The notes beneath the pieces were generated by a model, which did not search any database, was not told the DNA's origin, and saw nothing but the letters and a program-made list of their open reading frames with translations. Shown in pieces: positions 34,001 through 42,614 of a stretch of 64,000 bases of DNA (positions are counted from its first letter, which is position 1; every line of letters starts with the position of its first letter). Origin of the DNA: Scatophagus argus. Lineage: Eukaryota; Chordata; Actinopteri; Scatophagidae. Where the stretch lies: contig NW_025421230.1 in NCBI RefSeq assembly GCF_020382885.2, forward strand, positions 166,559-230,558, in the 5' to 3' direction. Made by a program: the position numbers and the translations under genes.

Positions 34001-37000
34001 CATCACATGAGATGTGAGGGCGACTGGTCTGTAGTCTGCCGGGTCAGATGGCCTCGACCTCTTGGGGACTGGAATCAGACAGGACGTCTTCCACAGTGTC
34101 GGGACTTTCTCTTGACCCAGGCTCAGGTTGTACAGATGTCCCAGTACAGGAGACAGCTGGCTGGCACAGGTCTTCAGCGTCCTAGGTGTGATGCCATCAG
34201 GAACTGCAGCCTTCCGCTGATGTACTTTTTCCAGCTGCCTCCTAACTTGTAGTCACTGTTTGGCTGATGATGTCTTCCGTGGAGGAGGAGGAGGTGGGGG
34301 AGAGAGAGGAGGGGCAGATAGAGGGGTGCTGTGCAGGAGAATGCTGGGGGTTGGGTCGAGCCATTTGGGACAGTGTGGGTGTGTGGGAGGCTGGGGGTGT
34401 CGATGGGGTGGCAGGAGGTGAGCTAAACCTGTTTAAAACCTGGTTAAACTGGTTTGCTCTGTCCAGGCTCCCTGATGTCTGCTTGTCTTTCCCCTTCATC
34501 CCTGTGATGTGCTTCATTCCCGATAATATAATTATCATTATAATTAATATAATTGTCTGTTTTGGGAAAAAGTTTGATTTTTCACCGTGAAACAAACATG
34601 TTTAACGAACCATTTTTATATCTTAGAATGCAAATATAAATTGTAAATTTCTACAAAATGTACAAATGTACAAATTTAACAAACAAGTTATTTAAGATAA
34701 GATGAACTTTATTGATCCTGCAGTGGGGAAATTCACTTGTCGTGGCAGCTCACAAGAACAGAACAGTGAAAAAAGCAAAAAGTGTGCAAAAACAAAAAAT
34801 ATAGAGGTAAAATAAATTAACAGTTTACAAGGTACAGTAAACACAGTACAATATACAGCTATATACAAGTAAATGTCAACAAAATATGTACAAATTTAGC
34901 AAACAAGTTATTTACAACAATTTATCTTAAAATGCAGTAAATGCCTTTTTGTACAGCTATTTACAACACAATCAGGTGTCACAAAAAAAATACACCACGA
35001 GTTATTTGTGCCACTCTTAAAAGCAGTTCCTGTCCACCACAAGACAGAGGGGCAGATCACAGACCTGACAGGTCAACACCACCCATATTCTTGTTGTAGG
35101 CCATGATTGGTGTAGGACAGGGAATGTCTCTCACAGCCCAGTGTCCATCTCCATTCTTCACCCTTTTTGGCACTGTCTCTCCTGAAAATGCAGGATGGAT
35201 GGTGGAGCACACAGACACCTCCTGTGTGTCCATCCATTTTACCTAAACAAGTGGGCCCTCTCTGATCCATCTCACAGATCCTCTTTCACATTTTTTGGTG
35301 AGCGCATTTGCCCTCCCTCTGGGGCATCCTTTTCTGCTCTCACTGTAGGTGCCACATGCTCCAAACTTCATGCTGGCCAGGTCCATGAACAGTTTGGGAC
35401 TTGTGTAAAAATTGTCCATGTAAATATGGTACCCAATGCCAAGACAGAATGGCTGTATAAGGTTCATGACAACATCATAAGACAGTCCATGCTCACTTGC
35501 AGTTATAGACTATGTGTAAATGTTGAATCTGATGGTGTAGCCACTGTTTGACTCAGCCAATACAAAAAGTTTCATCCCCATTTAGTTGGCTTGTCCTTCA
35601 TGTCATGCCTGTTTTTGCCTTAGTTGCCACCATCCTTTCATCCACAGCCACCTCTCTTCTCGGGTGGTAATAAGCCTGGCAGGCACTCAGAATGTCATGA
35701 TAAAGAGGCCTGACTCTAAACAGTTTGTCATGGCCTGGTGTTCCCTTCTTGCTGTCGTTTTCTAGATCCTCCTCAGGATCACTGAGGTGGATGTTCCAAA
35801 ATATGGAGCGAAACCTGTCCCTTGTCACCACTTTGGCTAGAAGAGGCACAGACAAAATGTGATTCGGTCTCCAGTAACCTTGGAGACTTGACAGCGACAC
35901 CAACGACATGTAGATCAGAAGACAGAAAAACTTATGTAGATCCTCTGTCTCTATGTCAGTCCAATTGTACTTCTTCCCTATTTCCCAGTTTTTTACAGCA
36001 CTTTTGTTGGTGTTACAGCAGCTTGTCCTAACTGTGTCAATGGCAAAAAAAACAACAGAAAAAGATATTTTGGACTTTGGGGGGAAAGTGTCTCCACCTT
36101 GACTCCTGGTGGTTCTTCATGGTTGAAACCTGCTTACAGATGGGGCAGTGTCAGCATCTTCCTTTGTCTTCCAAGGCCCAGAGAGGAGGCGTGGCTCTGC
36201 TGCCAGAGTCAGCGGACATCTGGACCTGGTGGGTGTGCCAAGAGCCTGAGCCAGCCGTCCCTTCCTCTGTGCAGACCTCCGAGTAGCACTCTGTGCGCAC
36301 ATCGGTGGCTCCTCGTTCTCTCTTTCCTCTTCCAAAACAAAAGAGGGATCATCTTCTTTGTCGTCAAAGTCTTCACTTTCTGGCTCAGGCTCTGGCTCCG
36401 CGTCTCACTCTGCACCTCCCAGCTCAAAGAAGAGCTGCGCTGCCTGCTCCACATTCAGTAGTCGCCTAAACTATACACTAAACACACTCACTACTCATTA
36501 ACCATACACTCCAAACAATGTCATAAATCTCTCACATATCAAAACTCGCTATCGCTGTTGCTATTGCTATCGCTATCTCTCATTAGCCGCCGTTTCTCCC
36601 ACAGCTTTTCCTTAGCAACCAAATGGGTTGCCATACACATAATCTGACTGGTTGAAATCATGCATGTTTCACCAATAGGAAAGAGGGTGTCATGTTTCCT
36701 TACAATGCGCTGCTGTTTAGAGGGTTAAAGAAACCTGATGTAACTAAGTTTCATAATGTGGAAAAGAAAATCTTGAGTGTTCTTGGTGTTGAGGACTAGA
36801 AATCAGTGATTTGCTTTACATTTCAGTGTGTTAGACTCAACCCGATGTATGTACTAGTGGTGAAAACTTCAGCAACAGGATGTTAGTGAGAGTAAAAAGC
36901 CAATTTCTGCATGTGTGCCTTCAATAATAAAAAAAGAAATAATCAACTTTTTATCTTTAGGAGCTGTGGTCCTGGATTGAACAACAGCTGAGGAATATAG

Positions 37001-37300
37001 ATGCATTGAACTTTGTGTGAGCACCTGCAGTGGACCAAAGGTGAGTATTATATAGTACATGAATTGGCTATGGTTTATCTCACACCAAATTAGATGTGAA
37101 AGCTAAAATCAGAGATTTGACACATGCCCTAAATGTTGTTGTTTCATTTTTGTGCCACAGCCCAAAAAATTGCAGACTGGATCAGAACAACCAACTGCCA
37201 CACCCTCGAGGACAAACAGAATTCATACTGTTTTTGATAAAGAAAACAATGTGTTTGTTGACAGTACTGTTGTTAATGTTCAAATAAAATGGAGACATTT
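19010..37300 (+). CDS. CXADR-like V-set/C2-set receptor (gene 2), spliced model
   Basis: A probable 5' UTR exon ends at a CCAG|GTAAGA donor (19128), and the acceptor at 19543 opens the main exon. ATG 19587 starts a leader (hydrophobic KLVLWLFVIMIICH), V-set (Cys65, Trp81, Cys144), C2-set (Cys191, Trp204, Cys241) and a membrane segment (about 273-291). Two extra cysteines, 175 and 252, sit where CXADR-family C2 domains have a second disulfide. The frame reaches TGA at 20466-20468, right after the membrane segment, then continues in frame (KKKEEQFGNEILED) to a GTAAGG donor at 20592. Tail exons in phase follow at 21154-21234 and 21356-21424. Others lie at 36961-37040 (degenerate) and 37161 onward. 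CXADR-type proteins act in cell adhesion; function here is inferred only. Confidence 0.7.
19587..20468 (+). CDS. Open ectodomain exon of receptor gene 2 (293 codons)
   Basis: This is the uninterrupted frame for leader, V-set, C2-set and membrane helix. In the CXADR/CTX family these domains are normally split by introns; here they share one exon. The protein ends in YYCH. Whether the TGA is the true stop or a nonsense change from CGA (Arg) cannot be decided from one sequence; the basic, then acidic, codons after it look like a former cytoplasmic tail. Confidence 0.85.
   Translation: MMQPHRHLLTTSLFSSYLSRKLVLWLFVIMIICHPYTTGPTSALEITSHIKYYYIGRDSNVILNCEFVLASENWERIEIEWNFLSPQREQDDKIIIWYTGTMTYNNLYDPLKGRVYFTSPHPQNGIASIAITDVKLTDTGTYQCKVKHSTLNGKPEIQFKHIILSVMEKPSKPMCYIAGEAVVGKDLRLRCRSSEGSPPLKYRWSKTSGNQVLPQNAVIDTIQGDLYLDEITERDSGTYLCKVENLVGTDNCKFTLSVTSQLTVNYEHGTIAADVVSVVVGIIIAIAVIYYCH
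20827..20943 (+). CDS. Candidate alternative terminal exon of gene 2
   Basis: After a CTCCAG acceptor, 38 codons run from KRRLIMHEDMDKGLK to KYI and TGA. The phase fits the donor at 20592. It contains YEAL. The acceptor has a weak pyrimidine tract, and the base composition is more GC-rich than its surroundings, so it may be foreign. Confidence 0.4.
   Translation, partial: KRRLIMHEDMDKGLKFEDKEFEYEALNRRTLLVTAKYI
21154..21234 (+). CDS. Gene 2 tail exon a (81 bp)
   Basis: Bounded by TCTTTAG and GTGAGT, phase 0-0, acidic (EPCSLEEEKSEGNGC). A degraded copy is at 36961-37040. Confidence 0.6.
21356..21424 (+). CDS. Gene 2 tail exon b (69 bp)
   Basis: Bounded by TCTTTAG and GTGAGT, phase 0-0. Reads ELYSPLKRKPIESRK; the YSPL is a possible YxxL sorting or signalling motif, but it does not fit a strict ITIM. 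Confidence 0.6.
21546..21975 (+). mobile_element. Degenerate solo-LTR-like element with inserted LINE tail
   Basis: Begins TGTCACGCCCTGTTTTGG and aligns by eye with the 38131-38838 LTR (CACTTCCCCTGTGTGTCTG, ACCTGTGTCT, GTCTATTTAGTC, GTGTGCTT near the AATAAAGA signal). A GGATCAATAAAGTATCTATC LINE tail sits inside it near 21645-21675. Confidence 0.6.
22345..22867 (+). mobile_element. Penelope-like element, left part, with GIY-YIG endonuclease end
   Basis: The + strand reads AIYLHLKKKAHSFED, DREDRWFERGVKEAIYVKLE and KPSLNRGGGLRHHLSP (about 22660-22867), the C-terminal region of a Penelope-type GIY-YIG endonuclease as I recognise it. The 22345-22600 portion (including TTTCACCTCTCATCCAAGAG) is an inverted copy of 32693-32960, as expected of Penelope terminal repeats. 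The coding frame stops dead at 22867, where the CACTA element begins. Confidence 0.7.
23380..26409 (-). pseudogene. CACTA/EnSpm transposase gene, at least three frame breaks
   Basis: ATG 26409 starts an N-terminal C2H2 finger (CFIC...HINTMH) and a second finger (CGIDGC...HVKRTH). The frame slips one base between them near 26282. Exon 1 ends at a GTAAGT donor (26087). Exon 2 is 25764-25663 (SGFEEDGDGHMNV) and exon 3 runs from 25440. Exon 3 reads VNQMVSGVQQYQ, SRVLTIKDHCFHY, YYTLGNIDPKYRSRLAAI, the CRHCEC motif, PHFDIISQTPQDIMHVILEG and PKQHYLLHLPSQI...RFESKH. Two more shifts lie near 24955 (beside a small tandem duplication of AATTGAGCTATGC) and in a 7-A run near 24170. Not expected to make full transposase unless the breaks are assembly errors. 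Confidence 0.82.
26410..26829. promoter_or_regulatory. Shared upstream region of the two divergent CACTA genes
   Basis: Lies between the - strand transposase ATG (26409) and the + strand accessory ATG (26830). The region near 26480-26590 is richer in CpG. A tandem GCGGAGCTAAC pair precedes the + strand start (26787-26812). Promoter role is inferred from position. Confidence 0.45.
26830..31522 (+). CDS. CACTA/EnSpm accessory protein gene, ten exons, intact phases
   Basis: Exons: 26830-26869, 27306-27433, 27658-28050, 28139-28224, 28685-28821, 29140-29199, 29582-29820, 29941-30088, 30598-30707, 31211-31522 (TAA). All have GT-AG borders and compatible phases, summing to 551 codons including the stop. 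Exon 2 reads LSREDLRDLFPGPENFLRR, similar to a SAM-type fold. Exon 3 reads QVRQQYFELSKKGQM and MAKRIVLYYPMLQD. Exon 10 reads YLKKRPLSCPVLIV and then a helical end. This second gene accompanies fish EnSpm transposases; its biochemical role is not known to me. Exon 6 (phase 1-1) can be skipped without breaking the frame. It is read divergently from the damaged transposase gene. Confidence 0.78.
31523..32620. other. CACTA 3' flank and subterminal repeats
   Basis: Non-coding. The last 350 bp contain repeated TCTTATTTCAAG, ATCTTACCAAG and ATCTTGTATT words, mirrored at the left end (22.88-23.15 kb). Probably the transposase binding region. Confidence 0.55.
32621..32974 (+). mobile_element. Penelope-like element, right part
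   Basis: Begins with the continuation of the endonuclease frame (SLPRRFHNLASKN). At 32693-32960 it contains the inverted partner of the left terminal segment, ending GATGAGAGGTGAAACGTC...GTCCAGTTGCATTC. A Rex1-like LINE tail follows directly at 32975. Confidence 0.7.
32975..34530 (-). mobile_element. Rex1-like LINE, 5'-truncated copy
   Basis: The 3' tail is (GATA)n plus TATACTTTATTGATCC. On the - strand it reads LLSIMDNDQHPLHHTVD, VLERLVLAQLRPQV, DPLQFAYQPHLGVDAAVIYL and, at the 5' cut, SGMKHITGMKGKDKQTSG. A poly-C tract (33833-33845) and several shifts break the frame. Same family as 54.1-55.9 kb. Confidence 0.8.
34692..34888 (-). mobile_element. LINE 3'-end fragment with long flanking repeat
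   Basis: Carries TAAGATAAGATGAACTTTAT and GGAAATTCACTTGTCGTGGC, antisense of the 39.1-kb LINE tail. Both flanks carry ATGTACAAATTTA(A/G)CAAAC and AAGTTATTTA, about 27 bp, which looks like a target-site duplication. Confidence 0.6.
34990..36735 (-). pseudogene. piggyBac-type transposase remnant
   Basis: Reading down from 36454: an acidic N-terminal region, then GYWRPNHILSVPLLAKVVTRDRF and DRFRSIFWNIHLSD, VDERMVATKAKTG (first catalytic Asp), HIYMDNFYTSPKLF (second), and NKNMGGVDLSGL near 35080 (third). All three Asp positions of the piggyBac DDD triad survive although the frame is broken. The likely 5' terminus is TTAACCCTCTAAACAGC (antisense of 36710-36726), beginning with the family's TTAA. 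I could not find a matching left end. Confidence 0.8.
36736..36960. other. Intron of gene 2
   Basis: No element seen; ends with the ATCTTTAG acceptor of the next tail exon. Confidence 0.4.
36961..37040 (+). pseudogene. Degraded duplicate of gene 2 tail exon a
   Basis: Keeps ATCTTTAG and GTGAGT borders and aligns with 21154-21234 (GCATTGA..CTTTGTGTGA), but is 80 bp long and has an in-frame TGA. Confidence 0.6.
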
Positions 37301-37495
37301 CAAAGATGCTGGCTTGTGTAACAGTCAAAAAGATAAGACTGAGTCACAAAAGAGGACCGGCATATGCAACTGCCACACCCTCGAGGACAAACAGAATTCA
37401 GACTGGTTTTGATAAAGAAAACAATGTGTTTGTTTACAGTTCTGTTTTTTAATGTTCAAATAAAACAAAGACATTTCAAACATGTGGACTTATGT
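37161..37495 (+). repeat. Last exon of gene 2 with tandem-duplicated 3' end
   Basis: A CCACAG acceptor at 37160 opens PKKLQTGSEQPTATPSRTNR. About 120 bp (37190-37310) are repeated at 37370-37490, both copies including AATAAA-type signals (TTCAAATAAAA). Probably 3' UTR duplication giving two poly(A) sites. Confidence 0.6.
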
Positions 37496-37589
37496 TTTTT
37501 AAGAGTAAATGGTAATACATTTTAGACAAACTTAGCAAGACTTTAAAACCTTTCTTGTAGAGTTAGGGTAACAGGTCAGGAAACAGCAT

Positions 37590-37755
37590 TGAGATGTTGG
37601 GTGATTCCAAGTACAATATGGAGATGTTGGGTGTTATGAACCCAACATCTCAACACCCGTCTGTAAAGGCCCTTTTACTTGTACAAAGGGTCTCATGCTG
37701 AGATGTTGGGTTTCATACTGAGATGTACTCAGTAAAAACCCCAACATCTCCTTAC
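37590..37755. repeat. GAGATGTTGGGTG cluster with inverted copies
   Basis: At least three direct and two inverted copies (CCAACATCTC) within 165 bp, able to form hairpins. Confidence 0.6.
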
Positions 37756-37756
37756 A

Positions 37757-37897
37757 AGCTTCTAAATGGGAAAGACCTGGTTGAGAGCAACATGATGGTG
37801 GTGACAAAGCAAGATGAGGAGATCACTGAACTGCAACATCCAGTGACTGAACACAAGGCAATAATGACTGAGGCCAAAGACATCCAAGACAAAATTT
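37757..37897 (+). other. Candidate coiled-coil exon fragment
   Basis: One frame reads LLNGKDLVESNMMVVTKQ, DEEITELQ and KAIMTEAKDIQDKI before a TGA. The heptad-like pattern suggests a coiled coil; no start or certain splice sites. It may be a fragment of an unrelated gene. Confidence 0.25.
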
Positions 37898-38130
37898 GAT
37901 TACAGAAAAGCCATGGCCAAATGCCACTGAAGTTGTATGTTGACAAAGGTTAGCCCTTCAACGAACACAAGGTGTAAATAGTCCCAAAACAAGTGAAGTC
38001 AATTTTATTTGAGCCAATTCACAGCAAATAGTATCTCAAGACACTTTACATATGGAGCAGGTCTAGACCATACTCTTTATACTATTATTTACAGAGACCC
38101 AAGTGACAGTGGTGAAGAAATACCTCTGTC

Positions 38131-38838
38131 ATGCCTGTTTTTTTTGGTTACACTTTGTTTTTTGATAGTCCACGTGCCATGTTCCATGTTTGTCTCCCAT
38201 GTGTTTTTCATGTTTTAAGTTCAGGTTTCAGTCACGTCCTGGTTTTCTGTCCTTTTGTTTTTGAATCCATGTGTCACGTTTCTTGTGTTTCCATGTTTTA
38301 TGTTTGAGTCTCATATGTTTTTCATGTTTTAAGTTCAGGTTTATGTCACGTTTTGGTTCTCTGTCTTTTGGTTTTTGAGTCCTTGTGTCATGCTCCATAT
38401 GTGTCTTGTTTCCATGTATTATGTTCAAGGTTTTTGTCATGTCCTGTTTTATTTTGAAAAGCTTCACTTCCCCTGTGTGTCTGGTTTTCTTGTAACTTTG
38501 CTTTTTTTTTCCTGATTGCTTTCTCCCTCCTGATGTGTGTCACCTGTGTCTCGTTGTCATGTCTATTTAGTCCTTGTCTTCCCAGTCACCTTTGTCAGAG
38601 CGTCTGCGTTTACGCCATGTCATGCCAGGTTTCGTTTGCCATGCTTTTTGCCAGGAGTTTTTGCCACAGTTTATTGTTGTTCTTCTGCCATGGTGAGAGT
38701 GTGCCTTTCTGAGTTGGTTTTTTGTTATTATTAAATAAAGACTGTTGCTTGGACCTCTGCCTCGCCTGCCTGCCCTTAACGCTCTGCATCGGGGATCAGT
38801 CTTTTTCTTCGTCAGCGAAGCTCAAAAGTGACAACCTC
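38131..38838. mobile_element. Solo LTR, 708 bp
   Basis: Starts TGTCATGCC and ends AAGTGACA (TG...CA with short inverted ends), flanked by the 5-bp repeat ACCTC. Contains ATTAAATAAAGACTG as poly(A) signal near 38735 and an internal tandem repeat of about 112 bp (TTTTTCATGTTTTAAGTTCAG at 38206 and 38318). No internal retroviral or gypsy genes are attached. Confidence 0.8.
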
Positions 38839-38862
38839 CTTTTAATGCACAGAATTGTTGGC

Positions 38863-39177
38863 GCAGGTGGGTGAGAGGAGGATGTTAGCCAAGCTGACAT
38901 CCATCATGGACAACACCTGTCACCCTCTGCATCAGACAGTGGAGGCTCTGAGCAGCTCCTTCAGCGGCAGACTGCTACACCCTCAGTGTAGGAAGGAGCT
39001 ACCGCAGGTCTTTCTTTGCTTATCTTGTAAATTGTTAATTTATTTTACCTCTACATTCTTTTGTAACTGTTTTTGCACCCTCTTTGCTTTTTGCACTCCT
39101 CTTCTGTCCTTGTGAGCTGCCACAAGTGAATTTCCCCACTGCAGGATCAATAAAGTTCATCTTATCTTATCTTATAA
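38863..39177 (+). mobile_element. Rex1-like LINE 3' end, sense
   Basis: Reads MLAKLTSIMDN...CHPLHQTVEAL at its start and ends GGATCAATAAAGTTCATC plus TTATC repeats. Inserted in the antisense LINE 3' UTR. Confidence 0.75.
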
Positions 39178-39220
39178 AATCAGGCTCAGAATTGGCCACC
39201 ATCTGCCTTAAGCAGTTTGG

Positions 39221-39258
<38 letters not shown>

Positions 39259-39539
39259 CATGAACATAACTCACTCCTCAGGACTTCATGAATTTTGGGG
39301 TCTCCAAAAGTCTCCTGAAAGCATTGAGGTCATTTGGAGTTTAACATTGCACTTTCTACAATCAAGGAACTTATAAGTAAAGTTTGAATGTTCCAGCCAG
39401 GACATACTGAGAAGATGGTTTTCACTGATCTTTTTAACACTTCAGGCAAAGGTCAGTCATTTCCTGTCTTGTTAGATGGACAAGTCATATGTCCTCAGTT
39501 TCAGCTATACCTCAGCCTTTCAACAGAAGTGACATCTCA

Positions 39540-39730
39540 GTACACCCATTTTTATAGGTATAAGTCTTCTTGGCCTTCCTTCAGTCAAATATGCTGCAGA
39601 AGCTGGTACCTCATTGTACTTGAATTATGTTTTAATGTATGGAATAGTTTAGATCAGCAATTTAACAACAAAATAAGAAATAAGGAATAAACTTGTGTTT
39701 TGCATTGAACAGTTTTATTGAACACTGAAC
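39540..39730. terminator. Possible convergent poly(A) signals
   Basis: GGAATAAACT on the + strand (39683) and GTTCAATAAAACTG on the - strand (about 39715) lie within 40 bp. They may mark converging transcript ends; the + signal is also kept in the paralogous block at 17015. Confidence 0.35.
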
Positions 39731-40375
39731 ACTTGAAACACCTGGACAAAACTTCCAGTGTGTCCATACATTTCAGTAAATGTGTTTTCTGGCACTTTCT
39801 TAAACCAAATTGCTTCCCTCCCTACTCTCGGTGTCCCCCACTTTTCTTTCATCTTCCCTCCTCATCCCCTCTAAATCCTCCCTCCTCCTTGCTTGTTCTG
39901 CTTGTTCCTCTTCATCTATACTCCTGTCTGAAAACCTCTTCTGGCATGGTGTTTGCCCCATGGAACCTTTATTTAAAGGTTTATTTAAAATATGTCACTT
40001 TCTTCTTCTTCTTTCTTTCTTTTCTTATTTTAACTTACATAGGCTTCACTGATGAAACAATAACTGCTCAAGCTTGCTCTGCCTCTCGGTTGGGTCAGGA
40101 AAAGTTTTTTGTGGAGGACATTTTAAAATCGCTGCTGTACCTGGACTAACAAAGGCCTGCTGGATCTGAAAATAGCAGAAGAGAAGAAGCAAGAATACAG
40201 AAAATAAAAAAATTAATTGTTGCCCCCGTAGGTAGAAACTAGATCATCTAGTTTTGCAGTGAAATTTTTACATTTGAATTGGAACACACTTACACTTACA
40301 GGGTACTTTTACTGCAACTTTGTCCTTCTGTGGGAAGAAGAAAGAACCCAGGTCAAAGAAATGTGTGTATATAGA

Positions 40376-40455
40376 CACATGCAGAAATAAACACACACAT
40401 ATATATAACTATATCTATATAGATATATATATATATATATACATATGTGTGTATA
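40376..40455. repeat. AT-rich microsatellite
   Basis: Mixed (AC)n and (AT)n tract. Confidence 0.8.
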
Positions 40456-40589
40456 ATATATAAACAAAATAAGGCAACTGGGAAAGACCAAATTTCTACT
40501 AGCTCTATCAGTTACTGAACATTTTAAAAAGAATATGTCGGTAATTCCTGCTATGCTTGAGCCACTGTACCGAAATTTCGTTTGTGATG

Positions 40590-40645
40590 AAAATCCAAAT
40601 GACAAATAAAGAAAGTCTAAGTCTCTAAGTCTAAGTATCTAAGTC
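40590..40645 (+). mobile_element. LINE tail with CTAAGT repeats
   Basis: AAATGACAAATAAAG followed by imperfect TCTAAG repeats. Confidence 0.5.
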
Positions 40646-41894
40646 ATGTATGGAATAACTAAAATTAACAGCTCACCTTGTCCTCTTCAGAAGAGCTCAC
40701 TCTCTGTTATCAGGAAGGGGTAGAGTAAGGGAGATTAATAAAAAATTTGTCTTGTGTGAAAGCTCACAATATTAAAACACTCACTTGTCTTTGTTGGCTT
40801 GAAGGCACGGGTTCCTTTTTGCGCAGGTCGTAAGATCTTTCTAATTCTTGCTCCTTCTCTTCTTCTGCCTCGTGGTCTTCCTCTTCTTCCTTCTCCTCCA
40901 CCTAATTATAGGTAAGTAAGTACATTAGTACATTATGCTGATTTTGGATCTGATACTGTGATTTTGTTTTTATCTCTGTTAAAGCTCCCAAAACATGCTC
41001 TTGTGAATGATAGATAACTAGATAGATACTTGGCTGTGTTGAATGAGCAGGAATGGAACAAAAAACCTTCCCTTAATTGTTGTGGCCACCCTTACTGTGT
41101 AAGATATAATATTGTACATGATTGTATGTCAGAAGAGGCCTTGTTTCACCTGCTCCTCTTGGCCAGAAGTCTCTATCTCCTTCTGTTGGAACCTTTTTCG
41201 CCACCTTTGGCCCCTTTTTTCAGAGCATAGGTTGAAATGGCCAGAACTGTCAGTGCTCTGCTCTGAAGAATGTCCTCCGTCGGATCATCCGCTGTGGAAA
41301 ATAAACCAGTTGAACATTTGTGCTAAAAACAGATTAGAACTTGTCTTACATAAGTGCTGTAGGATGACCTCAACATGTTGAAAGTGGGTGCAGACCCCAA
41401 ATTCATCGACTTCCAAGCAGCTTGAAAGAGCTCTGGCAGCTTGAGCAGGACCCCCCCCCATTGGTGTTGTGAAAAAAGGTCTCTGCAGACACTCCTTCAA
41501 CTTGACCTCTTAGCTGGTTGTATCGCTGCATTCAGGCATACTCGTGACGGTGGAGGGGAACAGCCGCTTGTCCGTGATAGCGTTGGGTCTTGTGCTGTTC
41601 CACCTATCGTACCAAAGGACATAGTAGTCACAGACCAACTGATTAAACAATGTATATCAATGTATATCACAATGTGACCTGCATCACTTTGCCTTTTTAT
41701 AATCCTCTTTGTACTTACACAGATGATGCGAGCACCATCTTTGTCTTTTTCTGCCTCTCTCACCTCTTCTGTGGTCATATTTATGACAACCCCCTTTTGG
41801 TGCCCAGTTATTGCGATGATAAACCCACCCAGGAGTCCAAAAAAAACCCCTCAGTGCCTCCTTGCTGTCTGGGGGAAGGAGGAATGGGGAATGG

Positions 41895-41896
<2 letters not shown>

Positions 41897-41938
<42 letters not shown>

Positions 41939-41965
41939 CAGACAAAGAGAGAGAGAGAGAGAGGG
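41897..41965. repeat. (GA)n microsatellite
   Basis: Long imperfect GA tract. Repetitive open frames on both strands here are artefacts. Confidence 0.9.
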
Positions 41966-42099
41966 AGGGGATGGAGCATGAGAGAAGGAGCACACAAGCA
42001 GAGATGCATAGCAGCAGTAATAACACTAGAAGTATTGGAACTGTAGATAATGATAATTTCAATGAAGTATGGTGATTATGATAGCAATATTAGTAACAA

Positions 42100-42610
42100 T
42101 AATAATGGTAGCTGCTGCAGCAGAGTAGCAATAGAATTAAGTAAGTAAGTTTTGAGCAGGACCGCAGCAGGAGGTCCGACCACGATCCATGAGAACCTGC
42201 GAGAAGGGAAAGCACAAGGACTCCAGGGAAGAGGTTGAGTTAGTGATATGTGTTAATGGGACATAAATGTGTGCAGAAGGAGAGGGAGAGGAAGAAAGAG
42301 CTCAGTGCATCATGGGAGATCTCCGGCAGTCTAAGCCTATAGCAGCATAACTAGGGGCTGGCCTAGGTCAGCCCTAACTATAAGCTTTATCAAACAGGAA
42401 AGGAGGACTCGAGGAACCACAAGTAGGCCTGCATTTTAGGAACGCAAAGCTCTGGTGGGATAATAGGGAACTATCAACTCTTTAAGATAGGATGGTGCCT
42501 GACCGTTCAGGGCTTTGTATGTGAGGAGGAGAATTTTAAAATCTATCCTGAATTTTACAGGTAGCCAATGTAGAGAAGCCAGTACAGGAGAAATATGATC
42601 TCTCATGCTG
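42100..42610 (-). mobile_element. LINE RT C-terminal end and 3' UTR
   Basis: The - strand (42590-42430) reads HWLPVKFRIDFKILLLTYK then ALNGQAPSYLKELI, a conserved LINE ORF2 end. The 3' UTR runs toward 42100 (GGGAGATCTCCGGCAGTC). Confidence 0.7.
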
Positions 42611-42614
42611 GTTG

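Larger units (their letters stand above)
37990..39260 (-). mobile_element. LINE 3' end split by two nested insertions
   Basis: Pieces 37990-38130, 38839-38862 and 39178-39235 align in order with the unbroken copy at 12.3-12.5 kb. The gaps are filled by a solo LTR and a sense LINE tail. A (GA)n tract is at 39224-39254. Confidence 0.75.
39731..41850 (-). other. Candidate exons of an unidentified - strand gene
   Basis: Three exon-like pieces have splice borders. About 41835-41724 reads LLGGFIIAITG then EEVREAEKDKDGARIIC before GTAAGT. About 40905-40788 reads VEEKEEEEDHEAEEE then ERSYDLRKKEPVPSS before GTGAGT. About 40707-40681 reads VSSSEEDK before GTGAGC. Together they suggest a membrane protein with an acidic tail, but I do not recognise it and phases were not fully checked. 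The rest is non-coding. Confidence 0.3.

Noticed and set aside
37752..37946. - strand open frame
   Set aside because: No domain; the + strand reading is the more protein-like one, and even that is weak.
41650..42075. Long open frames on both strands rich in RE/SL repeats
   Set aside because: They are translations of a (GA)n microsatellite, open in several frames at once.
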